Below the pieces are notes generated by a model. That model ran no database searches and was not told the origin of the DNA. It saw only the letters and a program-made list of their open reading frames with translations. From positions 310,001-374,000 of the forward strand of contig CBDBMQ010000009.1 of assembly GCA_965207565.1 (NCBI GenBank): a DNA stretch of 64,000 nucleotides, given 5' to 3'. This DNA is from Bin80 sp965207565. Lineage in GTDB: Bacteria > Bacteroidota > Rhodothermia > Rhodothermales > Bin80. A program made the position numbers and the translations under genes. Shown one piece after another: positions 53,120 to 61,564 of the stretch. Position 1 is the stretch's first letter. Each line of letters opens with the position of its first letter.

Positions 53120-54883
53120 ATGGATTGGCAGGCCTGGCTAACGATTGCCACAATTATTGGGATTGCCATTGCACTGGTCAGGGATCTTGCCAGACCGGAC
53201 ATGATTTTTTTGAGTGCACTGGGGGTCCTCTTGGCTGCAGGGGTCGTTACCCCTAATGAAGCTTTTGCAGGATTTTCGAACGGGGCGGTGATTGCACTCG
53301 CATCCCTGTTTGTGGTCGCCGCGGGAATTGAGGAGAGTGGACTTTTGCGCCGAATCGAGTGGCGGCTCTTACGCAAGGTACATTATTTGCCCACGGCACT
53401 TCTTCGCATGATGGTGCCAACGGCATTGGTGTCTGCGTTCATGAATAATACCCCCGTTGTGGCAATGTGGATGCAGCCTGTGCAACGCTGGGCATACCGG
53501 TCCAAAATTTCTCCATCGAAAGTGCTGATCCCGTTGTCCTATGCATCAATTGCTGGAGGGATGGTCACCTTAATGGGATCCTCCACGAATGTCGTGGTTG
53601 CAGGTTTGGTAGAGGGGTATGACCTTCCTCCACTGGGACTTTTTGACTTTTCCCTGATTGGGTTACCGGCAGCGATTGTCGTATTAATATTCCTGGCCTT
53701 TGTTGGCGTGCGGCTTCTGCCAGATCGGGCCAGCGAGCCTGTGTTTACACGTTCGCGCCTTCAGCAATGTTTATTTGAAATTCGTATTTCCGAGGGTTCT
53801 CCTTTCGCGGGGAAGACATTGGATCAGGCGAAATTGGATACCGATAATGAGTCCACCATTGTTCAGGTGCGGCGGGGGAAGCACATTATGCCTGTTGATC
53901 GACAATTCGTTCTGGGGCAGAGGGATGTGCTATGCTTTAGTGGAGACGTCTCCATATTTGAGAATCTCCTGCTTAGGTCTGGTTTAGAGCCCGGTGTAGC
54001 GATTGCCAAGGAGCGGACAAAGAACCTACTTCCAATGTATGAGGCGGTGATTAGTGAGACTTCCAATCTGATTGGAAAATCGCTCAAAGATGTAGATTTT
54101 TTGTCAACCTATGGCGGAGTTGTCCTGGCCGTACAACAGAGGGCAGGAGGGCTGGAGGGAGCAATGACGGATATTACCCTGAAAGCCGGAGACCTGATTC
54201 TGGTTGGTGCAGTGGCAGGTTTTGAGGATCGCTGGAACGCGAGTCACACAGAGTTCTATTATGTGTTGCCTCGTGGAGCATCTCATGGGAGGCCACCTAA
54301 GAGACGGCTGGTGCTGTCATTGGGGATTCTGGTCACGATGATTGTTATGATTGCGATGGGGCTAGCTCCGCTACCTACGGTTGCATTTGGGGGAGCGCTT
54401 GCCATGGTCGCGACACGCTGTATCGGGATTACAACCGCTCGGAATGCACTGGATCTGCAGGTATTGCTACTTATTGCGGCAGCTCTAGGGCTTGGTGTCG
54501 CGGCCGAGAAGACTGGTCTTGCAGAGGGGCTTGCTCAGATCCTGACAAGTATGGCCACCGTGAGTCCAATTTTGGCGCTGATCGGGCTATATGCCTGCAC
54601 CAATATTATGACAGAATTGATTGCAAACAAAGCGGCAGCGGTGTTGATGTTACCGGTTGCCCTTGGAATGGCAACCACTCTGGATGCGGACCCCAAAGCT
54701 TTTATACTGGCCGTGGCCGTTGCCGCAGCCGCCAGCTTTATGACTCCGGTGGGGTATCAAACGAACTTAATGGTCATGGCAGCTGGGAATTACAAGGTTC
54801 GTGATTATTTACGTGTTGGTCTGCCAATCAGTTTATTGATCATGGTCACAGCAGTGACAATTATATCTATGAGGTGGTTGTAA
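53120..54883 (+). CDS. SLC13-type transporter with two TrkA-C domains, possible sulfate carrier
   Basis: 587 residues. The first transport half is at about 1-205, with the SLC13-type MNNTPVVAMWMQP and MGSSTNVVVAGL. Two RCK_C/TrkA-C domains follow (about 215-285, EGSPFAGKTLDQAKL; and 306-380, TSNLIGKSLKDVDF). The second transport half ends with FMTPVGYQTNLMVMAAG. This is the layout of the bacterial SLC13/DASS permeases. Its position immediately before ATP sulfurylase/APS kinase suggests sulfate as the substrate (inference). Confidence 0.85.
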   Translation: MDWQAWLTIATIIGIAIALVRDLARPDMIFLSALGVLLAAGVVTPNEAFAGFSNGAVIALASLFVVAAGIEESGLLRRIEWRLLRKVHYLPTALLRMMVPTALVSAFMNNTPVVAMWMQPVQRWAYRSKISPSKVLIPLSYASIAGGMVTLMGSSTNVVVAGLVEGYDLPPLGLFDFSLIGLPAAIVVLIFLAFVGVRLLPDRASEPVFTRSRLQQCLFEIRISEGSPFAGKTLDQAKLDTDNESTIVQVRRGKHIMPVDRQFVLGQRDVLCFSGDVSIFENLLLRSGLEPGVAIAKERTKNLLPMYEAVISETSNLIGKSLKDVDFLSTYGGVVLAVQQRAGGLEGAMTDITLKAGDLILVGAVAGFEDRWNASHTEFYYVLPRGASHGRPPKRRLVLSLGILVTMIVMIAMGLAPLPTVAFGGALAMVATRCIGITTARNALDLQVLLLIAAALGLGVAAEKTGLAEGLAQILTSMATVSPILALIGLYACTNIMTELIANKAAAVLMLPVALGMATTLDADPKAFILAVAVAAAASFMTPVGYQTNLMVMAAGNYKVRDYLRVGLPISLLIMVTAVTIISMRWL

Positions 54884-55011
54884 GTGGAGAAGCAATAATC
54901 CAGGAAGCCCGATTAAACAGAACAAATTTCTCTGTCAACAGTGAACCGGTTCGCTTTTAATTAAGCAGCGGAGCGCCTCCCATATTTTCCGATTGGACAC
55001 AGAATTGATTT

Positions 55012-56730
55012 ATGCTGATGCTGACTTTAATTGATCCTCATGGAGGTTCAATTTTGGAACTGGTTGTTGAGACCGAACGCGCGGATGTTCTTAAAAACGA
55101 ATCCGTAAACGTTCCATCAATTACCCTGACCGGGAGGCAGTTATGCGATCTTGAATTATTGCTCTGTGGGGGTTTTTCTCCGCTGAGAGGTTTTCTGAAT
55201 CAGCGTGATTATGATAGTGTACTGGAGCGTATGCGCCTTTCGTGCGGTACGCTTTGGCCAATGCCCATTACCCTTGACATTACGGAAGCGGATGTGCAGC
55301 GGATTAAGGGGCACGATCAAGTTGCGCTGCGTGATATTACCGGATTGCTTTTGGCAATCATTCATGTTGGAGATCTATGGAAGCCGGATAAGGAGGCAGA
55401 GGCAAAAAAAGTATTCGGAACCACCAGTCTCGAGCATCCCGCGGTAGCATACCTGATCGATCAGGCAGGCTCCTATTATTTGGGTGGTGATTTGGAAGGG
55501 ATCCGAATGCCGCCACACTATGACTTTCTTGATCTTCGCCATACGCCTAGACAACTACGCATTTTTTTTCAATCCCGTGGATGTTCCCGGATTGTGGCGT
55601 TCCAGACACGGAACCCCATGCACAGGGCTCATAAGGAGCTCACCGACAGAGCCTCCAGAGACATAGATGCACAGTTGTTAATTCACCCGGCAGTAGGGAT
55701 GACAAAACCCGGTGACATAGATCATTATACGCGCGTAAGAAGCTACAAGAGGCTATTGGATTATTATCCGAAGGGGCAGGCATCACTGAGTCTATTGCCA
55801 TTGGCAATGAGGATGGGTGGACCGCGAGAGGCACTCTGGCATGCAATTATTCGCAAGAACTATGGTTGCACACACTTTATTATCGGGCGGGATCACGCCG
55901 GCCCTGGCAAAACGCAAGGGGGGATTCCTTTTTACGGACCTTACGATGCGCAGGAACTGGTGAAATCCCATACGGAAGAACTGGGAATGGAGGTTGTACC
56001 GTTCCGTTTGATGGTCTATGCACCGGCGTCAAATTCATACAAGCCGATTGATGAAGTGGCGGAGAATGAAGCAACTTTGGATATTTCTGGAACACAACTG
56101 CGCAGCATGCTTGCTACCGGGAAGGAGATTCCCGAGTGGTTTTCCTACCCGGGCATCATCGAGGAACTGCAAAAAACGTATCCCCCTCGAGGGCAGCAGG
56201 GATTTGCAGTATTTTTGACCGGACTATCCGGGTCGGGAAAGTCTACAATTGCAAATGCACTGCAGGCACGACTCCTGGAGATCCTCTCTTGTCCGGTTAC
56301 CTTGTTAGATGGGGATGTCGTTCGTACTTATCTTAGTAAGGGACTTGGTTTTTCCAAAGCGGATCGGTCTACAAATGTGCAGCGTATCGGTTATGTTGCT
56401 TCCGAAATTGTCAAACACAGAGGTGTTGTGATCTGTGCTCCAATTGCTCCCTATGAAGAAGACAGAGCAATTAATCGCAGGCGGATTGAACGCGAAGGGG
56501 GATACATTGAAGTATTTGTTAATGCACCAATAGAGGTCTGTGAGCGTAGGGATGTCAAGGGACTCTACGCAAAGGCGCGTGCCGGAATGATCAAGGGATT
56601 TACCGGAATTGATGATCCATATGAGATACCTGAAACCCCTGAAGTGGTTTGTAAAACGGACAAGGAAACGGTTGAAGAGAGCACGGGCCTTGTCGTAAAG
56701 AAACTGAGAAAATTAAGATTTTTGATTTAG
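55012..56730 (+). CDS. Bifunctional sulfate adenylyltransferase/APS kinase
   Basis: 572 residues. Residues about 1-385 are ATP sulfurylase with QTRNPMHRAHKEL (the QxRNPxHxxH ATP motif), GRDHAGPG and the C-terminal SGTQLRSMLATGKEIP. Residues about 398-572 are APS kinase with Walker A VFLTGLSGSGKSTIANALQA, GLGFSKADRSTNVQRIGYVA and EVFVNAPIEVCERRDVKGLY. The sulfurylase-first order is that of the Aquifex/fungal-type bifunctional enzymes. It makes PAPS; no PAPS reductase is nearby, so sulfation of glycans is as likely as assimilation. The next gene starts 6 bp later. Confidence 0.92.
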   Translation: MLMLTLIDPHGGSILELVVETERADVLKNESVNVPSITLTGRQLCDLELLLCGGFSPLRGFLNQRDYDSVLERMRLSCGTLWPMPITLDITEADVQRIKGHDQVALRDITGLLLAIIHVGDLWKPDKEAEAKKVFGTTSLEHPAVAYLIDQAGSYYLGGDLEGIRMPPHYDFLDLRHTPRQLRIFFQSRGCSRIVAFQTRNPMHRAHKELTDRASRDIDAQLLIHPAVGMTKPGDIDHYTRVRSYKRLLDYYPKGQASLSLLPLAMRMGGPREALWHAIIRKNYGCTHFIIGRDHAGPGKTQGGIPFYGPYDAQELVKSHTEELGMEVVPFRLMVYAPASNSYKPIDEVAENEATLDISGTQLRSMLATGKEIPEWFSYPGIIEELQKTYPPRGQQGFAVFLTGLSGSGKSTIANALQARLLEILSCPVTLLDGDVVRTYLSKGLGFSKADRSTNVQRIGYVASEIVKHRGVVICAPIAPYEEDRAINRRRIEREGGYIEVFVNAPIEVCERRDVKGLYAKARAGMIKGFTGIDDPYEIPETPEVVCKTDKETVEESTGLVVKKLRKLRFLI

Positions 56731-56736
56731 ATAGAT

Positions 56737-58074
56737 ATGAGTAAAACAGTGCAGCAATCCATAGAAGACAGGATCGCGTCACGTGATCTTCGTGTCGCTG
56801 TATTGGGGTTGGGATATGTGGGGTTACCGTTGGCGGTTGCCTTTGCAGAGGCGGGATTCAGCGTCATTGGGATTGATGTTGATGAGAAGAAGGTACGTCT
56901 GATTAATCGTGGTGCCTCGTACATAGAGGATATTCCCAACGACCGTTTGGCACCACTGGTGGCAAACGGTTTGTTGAGTGCCACCAGCGACTTCAATATT
57001 CTTGACACATGTGATTCAGTCAGTATTTGTGTTCCCACACCACTTCGCAAAACGGGAGCGCCGGATGTTTCACATATTTTGAGCGCTACGGATGCGATTG
57101 CCAAGCATCTTCACCCAGGAATGATCATCGTGCTGGAGAGTACGACATACCCAGGTACTACTACAGAAGTAATCTTGCCCCGCTTCCATCAGGAAGCTAT
57201 GAATCTAGAAGTTGGAAAGGACTTTTTCCTATGTTTTTCTCCGGAGCGTGTGGATCCAGGACGTAAAGACTGGACTACCAAAAATACACCGAAGGTCATG
57301 GGAGGCGTGACATCGTCATGCCTTCAGGTGGGCCAAGCGCTCTACGAGTCCGCGATTGAGTCGGTTGTCCCCGTATCGAGTACCGAAGCGGCTGAACTCA
57401 CCAAGCTAGTAGAAAATACGTTTCGAGCCGTCAATATCGGCTTGGCGAACGAAGTGCTTTTAATTTGTGACAAACTTGGGTTAAATGCCTGGGAAGTAAT
57501 TGAAGCTGCGGCGACTAAACCGTTCGGTTTTATGAAATTTTTACCTGGCCCCGGTTTGGGTGGACACTGTATCCCGATTGACCCGCAGTACCTGTCCTGG
57601 AAGCTGCGTACACTCGGCTACACTGCCCGGTTCATTGAATTGGCAACCGAAATCAACACCGCGATGCCGAAGTATTGGGTACACTGTATACAGGATATCC
57701 TGAATGAGGACGGGAAGCCGCTTCGGGGAAGTGATGTTCTGGTCATTGGAGTTGCATACAAAAAAAATGTAGGGGATTTAAGGGAATCTCCGGCATTGGA
57801 TATCTTGAAATTACTCAGGGATAAGGGGGCAGAAATCAGCTATCACGATCCTCTTGTATCAGCATTCACACTGGATGAACTGGAAATGGTCTCCGTTACG
57901 GATTTGAATCGTGCTTTGGAGTTGGCCGATTGTGTATTGATTGCCACGGATCATGCCAGCTACGATTGGGCAGATCTGTATGCACGGGCCCGATTGGTCG
58001 TGGATACGCGTGCTACATTGCATCAGGAACAGGATGAGATCTTGCAATACTCGCAGGAGCAGATGAAGCTATAG
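56737..58074 (+). CDS. wbpA: UDP-N-acetylglucosamine 6-dehydrogenase (WbpA-type)
   Basis: 445 residues. The NAD site is VAVLGLGYVGLPLAVAFAEA. Family motifs include VESTTYPGTTTEVILP-like STTYPGTTTEV, FFLCFSPERVDPGRKDW, ELTKLVENTFRAVNIGLANE and the catalytic region GPGLGGHCIPIDPQYLSWK. The FSPERVDPG and GLGGHCIPIDP motifs separate the WbpA/WecC group from UDP-glucose dehydrogenases. It makes a UDP-N-acetyl-hexosaminuronate for surface glycan. Confidence 0.9.
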   Translation: MSKTVQQSIEDRIASRDLRVAVLGLGYVGLPLAVAFAEAGFSVIGIDVDEKKVRLINRGASYIEDIPNDRLAPLVANGLLSATSDFNILDTCDSVSICVPTPLRKTGAPDVSHILSATDAIAKHLHPGMIIVLESTTYPGTTTEVILPRFHQEAMNLEVGKDFFLCFSPERVDPGRKDWTTKNTPKVMGGVTSSCLQVGQALYESAIESVVPVSSTEAAELTKLVENTFRAVNIGLANEVLLICDKLGLNAWEVIEAAATKPFGFMKFLPGPGLGGHCIPIDPQYLSWKLRTLGYTARFIELATEINTAMPKYWVHCIQDILNEDGKPLRGSDVLVIGVAYKKNVGDLRESPALDILKLLRDKGAEISYHDPLVSAFTLDELEMVSVTDLNRALELADCVLIATDHASYDWADLYARARLVVDTRATLHQEQDEILQYSQEQMKL

Positions 58075-58259
58075 TGGTTACCATTGTGCCCCCTTGTGCC
58101 ATGCGCACGAGGGAATAGTTCGATGGACGGGGCACTACACAAGAGGTGCGAAAAAATAGTCAAAAGCAAGGTTGCGTTCATCGTAACGGGCCCGATATGT
58201 GTAGATAGTGCATCAGGACTGGAATCTTTTAATCTCCAATCAACTGCAAGGTGAATAGG

Positions 58260-58391
58260 ATGAAAAGGCGCAATTATTGGCGTGTCTTCGGGATCGCAGG
58301 ACTCATGACCGCAGCAATCAGTGTAGCCGTCTGGGCACGCAGGGATCGGGAGCAGCGGGAGCATCAGGTGCATCATTCTCCAAGAGGATAG
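58260..58391 (+). CDS. 43-aa single-TM peptide, copy 1
   Basis: ATG 58260 to TAG 58391, preceded by AGG at -3 and GGTG further upstream. The peptide MKRRNYWRVFGIAGLMTAAI continues SVAVWARRDREQREHQV: a basic N-terminus, one hydrophobic stretch (about 8-25) and a charged tail. It resembles small YtxH-like membrane peptides only in general layout. Function unknown. Confidence 0.4.
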   Translation: MKRRNYWRVFGIAGLMTAAISVAVWARRDREQREHQVHHSPRG

Positions 58392-58493
58392 TTGCCTGAT
58401 TTGCCCAGATTAGAAGGCTGTTGTAACCGTATCTGGTAATGCCGGCCGAAGTAGCTGAAAGATTGCCGTGACTCCGTGGGCATGGGTGATAGG

Positions 58494-58625
58494 ATGAAAA
58501 GGCGCAATTATTGGCGTGTCTTCGGGATCGCAGGACTCATGACCGCAGCAATCAGTGTAGCCGTCTGGGCACGCAGGGATCGGGAGCAGCGGGAGCATCA
58601 GGTGCATCATTCTCCAAGAGGATAG
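58494..58625 (+). CDS. 43-aa single-TM peptide, copy 2
   Basis: Identical in sequence to the copy at 58260-58391, within the second unit of the tandem duplication. Confidence 0.4.
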   Translation: MKRRNYWRVFGIAGLMTAAISVAVWARRDREQREHQVHHSPRG

Positions 58626-58792
58626 TTGCCTGATTTGCCCAGATTAGAAGGCTGTTGTAACCGTATCTGGTAATGCCGGCCGAAGTAGCTGAAAGATTGC
58701 CGTGACTCCGTGGGCATGGGTGAGTTGAGGATGCAGCCGGGAGCGGACGCAGGGTAATAAGTCTCGCGGGTTTGGATCTCTGGAATGCGCGT

Positions 58793-59903
58793 CTATGAAT
58801 CTTTCATAGACGCTATCATTTCCAATTCGCGAACATACATCTCTTCTGCTTTTCCGATCCAGGATCGAAGTTCGGTCGCGTCATAGTTGTATTTCGGAGC
58901 AAATTCGACTAACCGGTCCAGGTTCAAGTCATTGGTTTGTATGGCGGCACCAAGATTCGTGCCGTCTATCCCGTTGCAGTGCTGCTCGAAATGTTTATGA
59001 AGAGGGTTGAGCATGAGGGGTTTACGAAGATACATAGCCTCCGCCATCGTTTCGAATCCTGAGGTAGTGACAATACCTTGACAGCGTGCCATCATTTCCA
59101 GAAAGCGACTGCCATGCAGACGATGGAAGGTGAGCGTATCACTGTGATGTGTGATTTCTTCGGCTTGATCGTTATTCCAAAAACAGTGTATTCGATAGGT
59201 GGGGTTGCGTTCATGCCAGGCAATCACATCCTTGCTGAGGCTGTGATGATACAGGTAGATCAGGAAATAAGGCTCGGACACATCTTCAGGCAATTCAAAC
59301 AACTCATCCCTCAGCAGGGGCGGCATCACAACGATTTTTTTCTCTGGAAGGGGCGGAGCGTCATAAAGGGAAAGTGCCAGCCGGCGCTCGGCACCCAATC
59401 CCGTTAAGCGCGGTGAAGGTCATGGCTGAAATTTTCTGTACCTCGAAGCCAACAGGGAATTGGTACTGGGGATGCAGAAACATAAATTGATGCCCCACTG
59501 CAACCATTGGGATTTTAGGGCGCTCACGTAACATGAAAAATCCAGCGAGCGGCTCAAAGAAGTTTACAATAATATCCGGGCGTTCCGTCTGGAGTATTTC
59601 GCTAAGGACTGCAAAGCTGCGGTTGAATTCATTCCATCGAAAGCTGTTATTGACCAATGTACGCCCCCAGTCAATGCTCCGGGTTTCCTGATTGACAAAG
59701 AAGCGCCCGCTTGGCACCTGTATGACGGGGGCTTCCAGGCATTCTTCAAAATAGTCGGGAAGGACAAGATCTCCCCCTTGGCTCACCACTGCTCTGCAAA
59801 CAGAATGCCCTGATCTGCGGAGTATGGATGCAAGGGCAAGTGCTTGGGTCAAGTGGCCGCGGCCTTCTCCCTGCACAATGAAGAGAACACGTAATTCAGC
59901 CAT
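58793..59903 (-). pseudogene. MurG-like glycosyltransferase, single-base frameshift
   Basis: The N-terminal frame starts at ATG 59903 (MAELRVLFIVQGEGRGHLTQ) and ends in an unrelated tail. The C-terminal frame (59398 to 58793) continues as LGAERRLALSLYDAPPLPE and holds the donor-site region TSGFETMAEAMYLRKPLMLN. Removing one base near 59401-59406 (TTAACGG on the coding strand) joins them in FTALTGLGAERRLAL, giving 369 residues. The GEGRGHLTQ motif and the C-terminal GFETMxEAxxxxKP match glycosyltransferases related to MurG and archaeal MJ1255. It lies just downstream of the LpxH-like gene, which is broken the same way. Confidence 0.75.
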
Positions 59904-59904
59904 G

Positions 59905-60733
59905 TTAGGTGGCCACTTCCGGCGCGGTATTGGTGACTGTATCAGACGGTGCACCATTGGTTGTGTCCCGGGTCAACTGAGGCTTATGATCCATCGTCAC
60001 CCAGTGCAGGAGTTCTAGTCGGCCATCAAAATGTTCGACCAGTCCTGTGCAGCTTTCGATCCAGTCACCTGCGTTGGCGTACAGGATGGATTCGATCTCG
60101 CGTATTTCAGCGAAATGAACATGACCACAAACAATTCCATCGGCGTGATTTGCTTTTGCAACTTCAACCATTGCATTCTCAAAGTCAGCAATGGCTTGAA
60201 CTGCACGCTTCGTCCGATGCTTCATGTATGCTGAAAGTGACCAGTACGGCATTCCGAGAAGTCGTCTTGCTCGATTTAGTCCGCGATTCGATATAAGCAG
60301 AGCACGATACGCTTTGGAGCCAAGTACAGAGAGCCAGCGTGCATGCCGAATCATCCCATCGAAGACATCTCCATGCAGGACAAGCAGTTTACGACCATCG
60401 GCGGTCACATGCATGGCCTCTTGTTTGACATGGATTTTCCCCAAACGAAGCCCGAGGTAATCTCGGGCGAATTCGTCATGATTTCCTGGGAGATAGGATC
60501 ACGCGGGTTCCTTTCCGGGCTTTGCGCAGGATTTTTTGGATTACGTTATTATGGAATTGATCCCAATTCCATGATCGGGACAGGGCCCAGCCATCAAAGA
60601 TATCCCCCACAAGGTAAAGCGTATCGCTTTCGTTGTGTCGAAGAAAATCGAGCAGGTAGGCTGCTTTTGTATCTTTCGTGCCAAGGTGAAAGTCAGACAG
60701 CCAAATTGTGCGATAGTGCTTTACACCATTCAT
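59905..60733 (-). pseudogene. LpxH-like UDP-2,3-diacylglucosamine diphosphatase, single-base frameshift
   Basis: The N-terminal frame (60733 to 60476) has WLSDFHLGTKDTKA and YLVGDIFDGWALSR. The C-terminal frame (60444 to 59905) has LVLHGDVFDGMIRHARWLS and VCGHVHFAEI. The missing GNHDEFARDYLGLRLGK is in a third reading between them. Removing one C near 60484-60490 (GTGATCCTATCT on the coding strand) restores VIYLPGNHDEF and a 275-residue protein. All four metallophosphoesterase motifs are then present. LpxH removes UMP in lipid A synthesis; without another copy a true break would matter, so read error or another gene elsewhere is possible. Confidence 0.78.
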
Positions 60734-60786
60734 TAAGGGAATCGCAAGCCGTTGGGTCAGTATGAATTGGAATGGACTGATACGAT

Positions 60787-61149
60787 TCAGTCCTCCGTCC
60801 CTTGTATACGATTGTCTTCAATAATTGCTGCACAGAGATTTTTATAGGCCTCTCGGGAAGATTTGGAGTCAAAAAGAAGTAGTACACGAGAACCTTCTCC
60901 CAGAAGTTGGACATAGTGTTTTCCCTTTTTCTTTCCCGAGGTGATATGCTCCACCTCTTTGTAACGAGCGACGGTGAGTTGCAGTCCCATTGGAGTTCTA
61001 GAATAGAGTAACAGGCGTGATGCTGTATGCATAAGCGTGGATTTGCGCGGCTTACAGCCTAAAGCAACGTCGCTCAGTACGCGATCTTTGTAGAGGATCG
61101 CTTCTTTGTTCAGGATCCGCTCAACTTCAACCCTATTTTTCTTGCGCAT
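60787..61149 (-). CDS. Hypothetical 120-aa protein
   Basis: A basic N-terminus (MRKKNRVEVERILNKEAILY) is followed by alternating hydrophobic strands (RLLLYSRTPMGLQLTVARY, YVQLLGEGSRVLLLFDS) and a final helix (SREAYKNLCAAIIEDN). The strand-rich body with a C-terminal helix has the outline of a PH-like fold, but no family was recognised. It is 53 bp upstream of the LpxH-like gene on the same strand. Confidence 0.5.
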   Translation of the reverse strand: MRKKNRVEVERILNKEAILYKDRVLSDVALGCKPRKSTLMHTASRLLLYSRTPMGLQLTVARYKEVEHITSGKKKGKHYVQLLGEGSRVLLLFDSKSSREAYKNLCAAIIEDNRIQGTED

Positions 61150-61564
61150 GCTTCAAAAAAAAACGATCACATGGAGAAAAGCTACGAAAGTGCCAATGTC
61201 TGATCTAAGGGGGATCTTGATCTATAGTCTTACAGAGCTTCTAATTGAGTTCATTTCGTTGATCGGACATTTACGTAGAACCCCATTCCGACCCTCGTTC
61301 GCTCAAGATACGAAGAGACGAAGAATCTGATATGATATATGTGGGACGATCAGGCTTTGGGTAACGGTTGAATAAAGAGAACGAGCATCGTTACCGCTGT
61401 CACCATTGGCAACCTCATCCGAGAGGGCGAATCTCGACAATGCTTGAGCCATTCGCATTCGACGGGATGTCCTCTTTGAGGATTACATCTGCACGAAGGA
61501 GAGTTTACACTGCTCAGGTACAGCAGATGTTCATACTGGCCCAATTCGATGAAGTGGTGGTGGG
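61150..61564. other. Intergenic, no gene recognised
   Basis: 415 bp between the TonB-type receptor and the small hypothetical gene. Short frames lack motifs; one 7-bp inverted repeat (61360-61366 and 61389-61395) is not persuasive. Confidence 0.4.

Larger units (their letters stand above)
58255..58722 (+). repeat. Perfect 234-bp tandem duplication
   Basis: Two identical units, 58255-58488 and 58489-58722. Each contains a complete copy of a 43-codon frame and about 100 bp of downstream sequence. No base differs between the units as read, so the duplication is recent or an assembly artefact. Confidence 0.85.
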
